This document shows positions 1-6,172 of a stretch of DNA of 40,305 bases, one piece after another. The stretch lies in the NCBI GenBank assembly GCA_030533005.1, contig JAUNJX010000018.1, forward strand, positions 1-40,305. Reading direction: 5' to 3'. The translations under genes and the position numbers were made by a program. The DNA is from Clostridia bacterium. GTDB taxonomy: Bacteria; Bacillota; Clostridia; Christensenellales; CAG-138. Numbering within the stretch: position 1 is the first letter of the stretch; each line of letters begins with the position of its first letter. The notes under the pieces are model-generated. The model was not told the origin of the DNA and searched no databases. It saw only the letters and a list, made by a program, of their open reading frames with translations.

Positions 1-1
1 G

Positions 2-235
2 TTCTATAAAAACCAAACCGTGTACGATGAACTGTCCTCATTTTGCGCGGGCGATATAGATACGATCGGCTATACGGAGCCGTCGCCAAACCATATTTGC
101 TATGCCCTTGTTACGCAGGATTCGGAAGAAAATCCGAAATTGTTCCTACGCACTTTTGTGTTTGAAATGCCACACGACGGCGAGCGCAAAAGCTTCTCCT
201 ATTTTTATCCAGCCTATCAAAAGATCGCCGAATAA
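2..235 (+). CDS. C-terminal end of an unrecognised protein (5' truncated)
   Basis: An open frame enters from the left edge and ends at a TAA at 233-235. It is open from the first complete codon (FYKNQTVYDE...), so the GTG at 20 is probably internal rather than the start. The visible 77 residues are acidic and aromatic-rich, ending SYFYPAYQKIAE, with no signal peptide or membrane segment. I do not recognise the family. Base composition is lower in GC than the main chromosome genes from 3400 onward, like the lipoprotein gene at 1203. It is probably part of the same acquired segment. Confidence 0.55.
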   Translation, partial: FYKNQTVYDELSSFCAGDIDTIGYTEPSPNHICYALVTQDSEENPKLFLRTFVFEMPHDGERKSFSYFYPAYQKIAE

Positions 236-747
236 TTAATGGTTTGTAAAGTAGTGGATAACCGGGATGCTGTGTTTATGCTCATAGATCCATGCGGTAA
301 TGATGTAAGACCGCTCAGATAAGTATGTTAACTCACTTTGCTCGTCATTATGGTTTTTTTATATGTACAAGCTCCTTTGCAATAAAAGTGGAAACACACG
401 GTCATGGAGAACGTATGCTTCTTAAATTGTAACATATATTCTACAATTAAGCAAGAATAATAATACAAATGTTCTTATTTGGCATTTTTCGTCATTTTTT
501 GAGGCGTTTGCCTCAGGCATTTAGTTGGCGTAAAATAAGTCATATTTTGAGGAGCAAACGCTGATAGCCGATCACCCGAAAGCGTGCTGTGCATCTCATG
601 GTACGGCAGTCAAGCCCAAGCCGAAAAGCTGAATCGCAGTAAGAATGTCAAGGGGGCATACGGATGGTTTTCTATCCGTGAATGAAATGCCTATAAGTGA
701 ACGAAATTCGACCCGGATTCATTTTGATTTTTGATGGAGAAAAGAGA
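236..747. other. AT-rich stretch without a confident gene; several hairpins
   Basis: No convincing gene is visible. It contains an inverted repeat around 421-451 (arms CTTAAATTGTA and TACAATTAAG), a short hairpin at 501-514 (GAGGC-GTTT-GCCTC), and a longer pairing of 504-514 with 549-561 that has a 2-nt bulge. A short frame from ATG 645 to a TGA at about 732-734 has no good ribosome site. The composition and lack of coding potential fit decayed or mobile DNA. Confidence 0.4.
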
Positions 748-831
748 ATGGGAAAACGCTGCAAACATCCAAAACGCAAGCCGAAACGCAGCGCACGAAA
801 AACAAGGGAACCAAAGAAATTCCCAATATAG
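748..831 (+). CDS. possible 27-residue basic peptide
   Basis: A short frame starting ATG GGA AAA CGC TGC encodes 27 residues, about half of them Lys or Arg (MGKRCKHPKRKPKRS...). A GGAGAAAAGAG stretch just upstream could serve as a ribosome site. A second frame opens at ATG 734 within the same site and runs for 55 codons, so it is not clear which frame, if either, is translated. Lys/Arg-rich peptides can arise by chance in AAA/CGC-rich DNA. I do not recognise it; this is a low-confidence candidate. Confidence 0.18.
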   Translation: MGKRCKHPKRKPKRSARKTREPKKFPI

Positions 832-870
832 AATCCATATTGATGATTTGCAGTTTCGTCCGTTCGCGTT

Positions 871-1071
871 TTATCTTATATTCGTAAGCCCAAGTAAATA
901 GTCTGTGCTCGTGTTGTAAAATTTTGCAAGCGAAATCAAGAGTGCAGTTGGAATGTCTCTCTGCCCTAGCTCATAATTACTATACACCTGTTGTGAACAT
1001 TTCAATATCTGTGCCATCTGCGCTTGCGTCAAATCAGCATCCTCTCGCAAGTCGCGAATATGTGGATACAT
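871..1071 (-). CDS. XRE-family helix-turn-helix repressor (66 aa)
   Basis: A small stand-alone DNA-binding protein made almost entirely of one Cro/C1-type HTH domain. Residues about 4-60 carry the typical pattern IRDLREDADLTQAQMA, then QQVYSNYELGQRDIP and the closing FYNTSTDYLLGL. The length is normal for single-domain XRE regulators. The start at 1071 has an AGAGGTGAG ribosome site just upstream. It is divergent from the lipoprotein gene at 1203. The 131-bp spacer holds three copies of a TGCAGTA heptamer, the likely operator, so the simplest reading is a self-regulating repressor that also controls the lipoprotein. Such small regulators are common on mobile elements, in line with the low GC here. 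Confidence 0.85.
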   Translation of the reverse strand: MYPHIRDLREDADLTQAQMAQILKCSQQVYSNYELGQRDIPTALLISLAKFYNTSTDYLLGLTNIR

Positions 1072-1110
1072 ATTCTCACCTCTTAGGCTATAGCATATAC
1101 AACCGCAAAT

Positions 1111-1142
1111 TGCAGTATTGCGTTCTACTGCATTTTGCAGTA
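1111..1142. promoter_or_regulatory. candidate XRE operator: three TGCAGTA heptamers
   Basis: TGCAGTA occurs at 1111-1117, its reverse complement TACTGCA at 1126-1132, and TGCAGTA again at 1136-1142. The first two form an inverted repeat with an 8-bp spacer. The cluster lies between the divergent XRE gene and the lipoprotein gene, where an autoregulating repressor would bind. The repeats are seen directly; binding is inferred. Confidence 0.5.
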
Positions 1143-1202
1143 AACTTATTTTGTTAGCATGTGTTGAGATTCTTTTATTGGCTTTGAAAGGGGAATAATG
1201 AA

Positions 1203-2564
1203 ATGCGTAGGATAATAAGATGCTTCTTCCTCATTGTAGTTACTTGGCTTATTTTATTTTCTATATCTGCTTGTAGCAAAATTACTAATGCAAAATCCGT
1301 TAAAGACTTTATTTCTTTTGTTGAAAAAGGTGATATACAAAAAGCAAGTGAGGTATATGACAAAAAAATATCTGGTGACGGGGATGCCATGACAAATGCC
1401 AACAGGGCGCTTTCGGAAATGATTGATACTACCTTAACAAAATATAAAAATGATGAGTGGGACTACTATATAGCGCACTCGCGACTTGAAAGCATTGCTG
1501 TTTTTCCGGGCGTTTCTGAGAACGCATTGCTTGCAATGGAAAAGATTGATCAAACAAATACTAATAATGAGCTTTTATCTTCAAGCAAACAATTATTAGC
1601 GGACGAGAATTATAAGGACGCTATACTTCTCCTTGAAAAAATACCATCAACATATGAAAAGCATGAAGATGTAGCTATTGTGTTGGACAATGCAAAGACC
1701 GCATATAAAGATAGCATTACCAAAAGTATAAGAACGCATTTGGAAAACAAACAGTTTTTAGAAGCTGAACTTGAGTTAACCGACGCAGAGGAGTTGCTTG
1801 GCATTTCCGATGATTTTATTACACTTGAAGAAAGCATTGATATAGCAGAAAAAAAGGATATCATTGAGCGGGCTCAAGTCAGAGCGGACTCAAACGATTA
1901 TGCAGATGCTCTTTCGATGCTTCAAAATGCAATGATAGAGTATCGAGAAGATGCCGATATCAATCAGGCTATATGTAAAATTGGCACAGAATATGTATCG
2001 GTGAAATTGTCCGAAGCAGAGCACATGAAAGAGGAAAAGAATTATGTTGGTGCGGTAGCGGTTTTGAATCAAGCTAATGCTATATATCCAGATTCAACGT
2101 TGGCAAAAACAATCCTAGATTATAATAAATATATTCCTGCTAGCCTTACGGCTTTTGAAGTATTTTATAACGGATTCGATAAATATGAACGAACAGTAGA
2201 AAATACGCTTAGAGATAAGATGGGAAATACATATACTGATTGCATTCTTTATGCATACGGTTATGAAACGGGAAGACATGAGGTATACATATTAGGACGT
2301 CAGTATAGCAGATTTACTGGGACGATATTTGTTCCCGATAACCGTGGCTCTGATAATGATGAGAAATGCTATTTTAGAATATATGGTGATGAAAACCTAA
2401 TGTACGCTTCGCCAAATCTGCCATCCACTGCTTATCCTGTCGATATCGATATCGATGTAACTGGAGTTGATCAATTGAAAATACAATACTTTGGAGGAGC
2501 ATTAACTTGGAAACGATATAGTGCCATTGGAAATCCACTGCTATATATGGTAACAGATGATTAG
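1203..2564 (+). CDS. TPR-like lipoprotein of unknown function (453 aa)
   Basis: The N-terminus is a lipoprotein signal: MRRIIRC, a hydrophobic run to about residue 20, then the lipobox SISAC with Cys24 as the lipidation site. The mature protein should sit on the outer face of the membrane. Residues about 100-300 are helical and rich in Ala, Glu and Leu, with repeated YxxAxxxLxxA-type units (NYKDAILLLEKI, DYADALSMLQNA, NYVGAVAVLNQA) typical of tetratricopeptide solenoids. The last 130 residues look like a beta-rich domain (YETGRHEVYILGRQYSRF..., then DIDIDVTGVDQL). An AAAGGGGA ribosome site 8 nt before ATG 1203 sets the start. The DNA is clearly AT-rich compared with the genes after 3400, suggesting transfer. 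The function is unknown; pairing with the divergent XRE gene suggests a small accessory module. Confidence 0.75.
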   Translation: MRRIIRCFFLIVVTWLILFSISACSKITNAKSVKDFISFVEKGDIQKASEVYDKKISGDGDAMTNANRALSEMIDTTLTKYKNDEWDYYIAHSRLESIAVFPGVSENALLAMEKIDQTNTNNELLSSSKQLLADENYKDAILLLEKIPSTYEKHEDVAIVLDNAKTAYKDSITKSIRTHLENKQFLEAELELTDAEELLGISDDFITLEESIDIAEKKDIIERAQVRADSNDYADALSMLQNAMIEYREDADINQAICKIGTEYVSVKLSEAEHMKEEKNYVGAVAVLNQANAIYPDSTLAKTILDYNKYIPASLTAFEVFYNGFDKYERTVENTLRDKMGNTYTDCILYAYGYETGRHEVYILGRQYSRFTGTIFVPDNRGSDNDEKCYFRIYGDENLMYASPNLPSTAYPVDIDIDVTGVDQLKIQYFGGALTWKRYSAIGNPLLYMVTDD

Positions 2565-2880
2565 AAATTCAATCAAAAATTCTAGATTCGCCCCGCATAA
2601 CTAGATGTGAAGCCGGAATGTGCAGGGCGAGTGACTTACGGCATTGGATTTTCTGGCGAGAGCAACGTAGTGACATTAGCAGCTCTCCTGCTCTGGCGTG
2701 GCAGCTGTCGCCAATCATCCCGCTGAAGGACGCCTCGAGGGCGAATTTAACCGCTTAGCTAAAAGGCTAATTTATACCCCTTCATGCGCGCACGCGCGCA
2801 TGTGCGCGAAGGGCGATATTGGCGCACAATTGGCACATGGCCATGAAAACCGCCTTATTGGCCATAAACCGCAGACATGC
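2565..2880. other. intergenic stretch without a recognisable gene
   Basis: This is the transition from AT-rich DNA to the GC-rich chromosome. I see no gene with a start, ribosome site and family resemblance. A GC palindrome lies near 2783-2802 (CATGCGCG...CGCGCATG). The overlapping open frames here are short, mutually exclusive and of low complexity. Confidence 0.4.
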
Positions 2881-2881
2881 A

Positions 2882-2906
2882 AAAAGCCCCACACTGTGGG
2901 GCTTTT
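2882..2906 (-). terminator. hairpin terminator beyond the tRNA-Lys fragment
   Basis: Two perfect 12-bp arms (AAAAGCCCCACA and TGTGGGGCTTTT) flank a single C. On the minus strand the hairpin is followed by TTTTTGC. It sits directly downstream of the truncated tRNA-Lys 3' end at 2912-2932, as if once part of a tRNA transcription unit. Confidence 0.65.
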
Positions 2907-2911
2907 GATGC

Positions 2912-2932
2912 TGGTACACCGTCAGGGGCTCG
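2912..2932 (-). repeat. 21-bp copy of the tRNA-Lys 3' end (att-like or tRNA remnant)
   Basis: The 21 bp here are identical to 3087-3107, the last 21 bp of tRNA-Lys: CCA tail, 3' acceptor strand and part of the T-arm. Identity stops abruptly on both sides. Duplicated tRNA 3' ends are the usual footprint of integrase-mediated insertion, but could also remain from a decayed second tRNA-Lys copy. No integrase is visible in this window. Confidence 0.6.
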
Positions 2933-2935
2933 CCC

Positions 2936-2958
2936 GGCGGCACTGGGGCAGTGCCGCC
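2936..2958. repeat. perfect GC-rich hairpin
   Basis: Arms GGCGGCACTG and CAGTGCCGCC with a 3-nt loop, immediately beside the tRNA-Lys 3'-end copy. It lies where the body of a second tRNA would otherwise be expected. Its role is unknown. Confidence 0.5.
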
Positions 2959-2974
2959 GCCAGCCCGGGGAACT

Positions 2975-3001
2975 AAAAAACAATTCACTGGATTGTTTTT
3001 T
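2975..3001 (-). terminator. AT-stem hairpin, possible second terminator
   Basis: Arms AAAAAACAAT (2975-2984) and ATTGTTTTTT (2992-3001) form a hairpin with a T-run on either strand. On the minus strand it follows the tRNA operon terminator at 3051-3079 and would act as a backup. Confidence 0.45.
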
Positions 3002-3050
3002 TCGCGCTTTGCGCGGACGTTCCCTTCTCGCCCCCTCCGCTTATGACTCA

Positions 3051-3079
3051 AACAAAAACAGCCATCCGATGGATGACTG
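3051..3079 (-). terminator. rho-independent terminator of the tRNA operon
   Basis: A 9-bp stem (minus strand CAGTCATCC / GGATGGCTG, one T-G pair) with a 3-nt loop is followed on the minus strand by TTTTTGTT. It begins 8 nt past the CCA end of tRNA-Lys. Confidence 0.8.
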
Positions 3080-3086
3080 TTTTGTT

Positions 3087-3162
3087 TGGTACACCGTCAG
3101 GGGCTCGAACCCTGGACACCCTGATTAAGAGTCAGGTGCTCTACCAACTGAGCTAACGGTGC
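3087..3162 (-). tRNA. tRNA-Lys (anticodon CTT)
   Basis: A complete 76-nt cloverleaf on the minus strand. The acceptor GCACCGT pairs with ACGGTGT (one G-T pair at the end). The D-arm has AGCTCAGTTGGTAGAGC, the anticodon stem is CCTGA/TCAGG with loop CTCTTAA giving anticodon CTT, and the T-arm contains GGTTCGAGCCC. The CCA end is encoded. It lies 4 bp downstream of tRNA-Gly in one transcription unit. Its last 21 bp are repeated at 2912-2932. Confidence 0.96.
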
Positions 3163-3166
3163 AAAG

Positions 3167-3242
3167 TGGAGCGGGAGACGGGGCTCGAACCCGCCACCTC
3201 CGCCTTGGCAAGGCGGCGCTCTACCAAATGAGCTACTCCCGC
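3167..3242 (-). tRNA. tRNA-Gly (anticodon GCC)
   Basis: A complete 76-nt cloverleaf on the minus strand. The acceptor GCGGGAG pairs with CTCCCGC, the anticodon stem is CCGCC/GGCGG with loop TTGCCAA giving anticodon GCC, the T-arm contains GGTTCGAGCC, and the CCA end is encoded. It is the first gene of the two-tRNA operon. Confidence 0.97.
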
Positions 3243-3272
3243 AAACACGCGCTGTTTCTCGCGCGCTTGATT

Positions 3273-3301
3273 ATTGTAGCGCAACACATGATGGTTGTCA
3301 A
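3273..3301 (-). promoter_or_regulatory. sigma-A promoter of the tRNA operon
   Basis: On the minus strand a perfect TTGACA (3301-3296) and TACAAT (3278-3273) are separated by exactly 17 bp. Transcription would start about 7 nt downstream, some 25 nt before tRNA-Gly. Confidence 0.85.
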
Positions 3302-3385
3302 GAGATTTTCAGCACAAAAATAGCGACAAAGTGGCAGGAATTCCCTTATATAAATAGAAAGAACAAAATATAATCTGCAAGGCGG

Positions 3386-3415
3386 TTGACCGCTTGCCGC
3401 AGTGGGGCATATAAT
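3386..3415 (+). promoter_or_regulatory. strong sigma-A promoter directly abutting the MATE start codon
   Basis: TTGACC at 3386-3391 and a perfect TATAAT at 3410-3415 are separated by 18 bp. The ATG at 3422 begins 7 nt after the -10 box, at the expected transcription start, so the message is probably leaderless. Confidence 0.75.
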
Positions 3416-3421
3416 GCCCCC

Positions 3422-4819
3422 ATGGATCGATCATTGCGCGAAAAAGTACACGCCCTGCGGGACAGCGATATGTGCAGCGGGCCTATTCTGGGTCAGCTCA
3501 TCGTCTATACGCTGCCCATTATACTTTCCGGCGTATTGCAGCTGCTCTACAATGCGGCGGACGTGATCGTGGTGGGTCGGTATGCCGGCTATACCGCTCT
3601 TGCGGCGGTGGGCTCGACGGGGTCGCTGATCAACCTGTTCGTCAATCTTTTTCTGGGGCTATCTATAGGCGTGAGCGTAGCTGTCGCGCAATCCTATGGC
3701 GCGCAGGATTACGACGCCATATTTGAAACCGTCCATACCGCCATCTGCACGGCGGCGATCGTGGGCGTGCTGGTCTGCGTGCTGGGTGTCGTGGCGGCGC
3801 GCGTCGTGCTCGAATGGATGGCCTGTCCCGCGGATGTACTGGATCAGGCGGCGCTGTATCTTCGCATCTACTTTTTCGGCGTGCCCGGCACCATGCTCTA
3901 TAACTTTGGCGCGGGCGTGCTGCGCGCCCTGGGCGATACCCGCCGCCCGCTGTTTTTCCTTACCGTATCCGGCCTTTGCAACGTGATACTGAATCTGGTG
4001 TTCGTCATTCGCTTCGGGCTGGGGGTCGCGGGCGTTGCGTATGCTACCGTCATCTCGCAATACATGTCGGCTGTGCTGATGCTGCTGTGCCTGACCAACG
4101 CCCACGGCCCGCAGCATTTGGACTGGACAAGGCTGCATATCTATAAAGAGCGGCTGTGGTTCATCATCAAGATCGGCTTGCCCGCGGGGCTGCAAAGCGC
4201 TTTCTTCTCCATATCCAACATACTCATCCAGTCCTCCGTCAACGGCTTTGGCTCCATCGCCATGGCGGGCAACGCGGCGGCAAATAATATCGAGGGTTTT
4301 GTTTATACGTCCATGAATTCCGTGACGCAGGCTGCCACCACCTTTACGGGCCAGAATTACGGCGCAAAGAAATACGACCGTCTTGGCAGGATTTGCCTTG
4401 TAAGCATTGCCTTTACAAGCGTGGTGGGCATCGTCATGGGTAACGGCTTTTATTTGCTGGGGCGAAGCCTGCTGCGCTTCTACAACCCGGATCCCGCCGT
4501 GATCGATTACGGTATGCTACGAATGTCCGTGGTTTGCACGACGCACTTTTTATGTGGTATTATGGAAATACTGGTAAGCGCCATGCGCGGCATGGGTCAT
4601 TCGCTGCTTCCCATGCTCGTGACCGTCGCGGGCGCGTGCGGGCTGCGTATACTTTGGGTCTATACGGTGTTTGCCCAAAACCCGACGCTGACCACGCTGT
4701 ATATTTCCTATCCCGTTTCATGGATCGTTACGGCGGCGATACATCTTATATGTTTGCTTCTCATACGACGCAAACTGTTTTCTAATGAAACTCTAATGCA
4801 AAACAGCCTGATTTCTTAA
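3422..4819 (+). CDS. MATE-family multidrug/toxin exporter (465 aa)
   Basis: An integral membrane antiporter that exports organic cations or drugs using a Na+ or H+ gradient. The N-terminus after the start has the MATE hallmark pattern GPILGQLIVYTLPIILSGVL, then LLYNAADVIVVGRYAG. About twelve hydrophobic segments follow in two six-helix halves, the second starting near IKIGLPAGLQSAFFSISN. The length matches the 440-470 aa norm. I chose ATG 3422 because it sits at the predicted transcription start; no Shine-Dalgarno is present. The frame extends upstream to a TTG at 3386, but that codon is part of the -35 box. ATG 3470 (MCSGPIL) is an alternative start. It is a single gene; the substrate cannot be told from sequence. 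Confidence 0.93.
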   Translation: MDRSLREKVHALRDSDMCSGPILGQLIVYTLPIILSGVLQLLYNAADVIVVGRYAGYTALAAVGSTGSLINLFVNLFLGLSIGVSVAVAQSYGAQDYDAIFETVHTAICTAAIVGVLVCVLGVVAARVVLEWMACPADVLDQAALYLRIYFFGVPGTMLYNFGAGVLRALGDTRRPLFFLTVSGLCNVILNLVFVIRFGLGVAGVAYATVISQYMSAVLMLLCLTNAHGPQHLDWTRLHIYKERLWFIIKIGLPAGLQSAFFSISNILIQSSVNGFGSIAMAGNAAANNIEGFVYTSMNSVTQAATTFTGQNYGAKKYDRLGRICLVSIAFTSVVGIVMGNGFYLLGRSLLRFYNPDPAVIDYGMLRMSVVCTTHFLCGIMEILVSAMRGMGHSLLPMLVTVAGACGLRILWVYTVFAQNPTLTTLYISYPVSWIVTAAIHLICLLLIRRKLFSNETLMQNSLIS

Positions 4820-4836
4820 TGCTGCTGTCGTACAAT
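4808..4836 (+). promoter_or_regulatory. probable promoter of the DUF4342 / two-component operon
   Basis: TACAAT at 4831-4836 is preceded 17 bp upstream by CTGATT (weak -35), partly inside the end of the MATE gene. The leader would be about 40 nt and ends in a good GGAGG ribosome site at 4872-4876. Confidence 0.45.
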
Positions 4837-4885
4837 AATGCATGTTCAAAGGAACGAGCAATTATTGATTCGGAGGATGGAAAGA

Positions 4886-5443
4886 ATGGATCACATTGAA
4901 ATGGTAGAAAAGCTTCGCCAGAAGGCGAACGTGAGCTATGAGGAAGCCAAGGCCGCGCTGGAGCGCAACAACTGGGATCTCCTGGACGCGATGATCGAGC
5001 TGGAGAAGCAGGGCAGGATCAATGCCGACGCTGCCACCTATGACACCGCGAGCGAAACGAGGAACGAAACGTATCAGCCCGTCAACGCCACCGCATCCGC
5101 CAAGGAAAAGAACAGCGGCTGGAACAATTTTAAGCTGTGGTGCGCGGCGCTGTTTAAAAAGATCTGGCTCAACGCCTTCGTCGTGACCAGCAAGGCGGGC
5201 GAAAAGATGATCGAAGCGCCTATATTGATCCTCATCGTGCTGGCGCTGTTCTGCTTCTGGGTACTGATCCCGCTCATGGTGATCGGCCTGTTCTTCGGCC
5301 TGCGCTATAGCTTCACGGGCCCCGATATCAAGGCGGAGGAGGTCAACCGCGCCATGTCCAAGGCCACCGACGTCGCCGAGGGCATCAAGGAGGACATCAA
5401 GAGCAGCGTGGAAGAGGAGAAGGCAAAGAACAACAACCAATAA
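4886..5443 (+). CDS. DUF4342 protein with UBA-like N-terminus (185 aa)
   Basis: The first 45 residues (MDHIEMVEKLRQKANVSYEE, continuing through AKAALERNNWDLLDAMIELEKQG) form a UBA/EF-Ts-like three-helix fold typical of DUF4342 proteins. A polar linker follows. A membrane-associated segment includes a strongly hydrophobic stretch (ILILIVLALFCFWVLIPLMV) near residues 112-135, and a charged C-terminal tail ends VEEEKAKNNNQ. It is probably anchored in the cytoplasmic membrane with both ends facing the cytosol. The start at 4886 is set by GGAGG at 4872-4876. It is followed after 30 bp by a response regulator and kinase, an arrangement that suggests a shared signalling or envelope role. The biochemical function is unknown. 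Confidence 0.8.
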   Translation: MDHIEMVEKLRQKANVSYEEAKAALERNNWDLLDAMIELEKQGRINADAATYDTASETRNETYQPVNATASAKEKNSGWNNFKLWCAALFKKIWLNAFVVTSKAGEKMIEAPILILIVLALFCFWVLIPLMVIGLFFGLRYSFTGPDIKAEEVNRAMSKATDVAEGIKEDIKSSVEEEKAKNNNQ

Positions 5444-5473
5444 CAACCAATAAGGAAACGACCGGAGAAAAGC

Positions 5474-6172
5474 ATGACCAAGATACTCATCGTAGAGGAC
5501 GAAGAAAAGATATCCCGCTTTTTAGAGCTGGAATTGCAGCATGAGGGCTATGAAGCCGGTAAGGCCGCCGACGGGCGCACCGGGCTTGACATGGCCCTCT
5601 CCGGCGATTACGACCTGATGGTGCTGGATATCATGCTCCCGGAGCTCAACGGCCTGGAGGTGCTGCGGCGGCTTCGCAAGACGTCGCAGCTTCCCGTGAT
5701 CATGCTCACCGCAAGGGACGCTGTCATGGATAAGGTGAGCGGCTTGGACATGGGCGCCAACGACTACATCACAAAGCCCTTCGCCATCGAGGAGCTGCTC
5801 GCGCGCATACGCGCGCTGCTTCGCGCGAACGTCGCCATTGCCACCGTGACGCGAAGTGCGACACTTGCCTGCGGCGACCTTACCATGAACGTGGACGCGC
5901 ACAGCGTAAGCTATAAGGGAACGGGCGTGGAGCTGACCAACAAGGAATTCTCTCTCTTGCAGGCGCTTTTGGAAAATAAGGATATCGTGCTCTCCCGCGA
6001 TGTGCTCTTAGATCGCATCTGGGGGTACGGCTACATAGGCGAAACCAATGTGGTGGACGTGTATATACGCTACCTTCGCCAGAAGATCGACGATGTGTTC
6101 AACGTCAAGCTGATCCATACGGTGCGCGGCATCGGCTACACGATCAAGGATGAAAAGGAGCTTGAGTCGTGA
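5474..6172 (+). CDS. OmpR-family response regulator (232 aa)
   Basis: A DNA-binding transcription factor of a two-component system. The receiver domain spans residues 1-115: acidic pocket VEDEE at 7-11, phospho-acceptor Asp52 in MVLDIMLPELNG, Thr79 in MLTARD and Lys101 in YITKPF. A winged-helix output domain follows (about 130-228) with the usual LTNKEFSLLQALLENKDIV and VVDVYIRYLRQKID motifs. The length is typical. A GGAG ribosome site lies just before ATG 5474. It overlaps the kinase gene by 4 bp. It resembles ArlR/CssR-type regulators, but the regulon cannot be inferred. Confidence 0.95.
   Translation: MTKILIVEDEEKISRFLELELQHEGYEAGKAADGRTGLDMALSGDYDLMVLDIMLPELNGLEVLRRLRKTSQLPVIMLTARDAVMDKVSGLDMGANDYITKPFAIEELLARIRALLRANVAIATVTRSATLACGDLTMNVDAHSVSYKGTGVELTNKEFSLLQALLENKDIVLSRDVLLDRIWGYGYIGETNVVDVYIRYLRQKIDDVFNVKLIHTVRGIGYTIKDEKELES

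Noticed and set aside
2698..3128. Overlapping short open frames on both strands around the tRNA region
   Set aside because: They run through terminators and the tRNA-Lys gene and have no ribosome sites.
3386..3421. TTG start giving 12 extra residues on the MATE protein
   Set aside because: The TTG is part of the -35 box and would lie upstream of the predicted transcription start.
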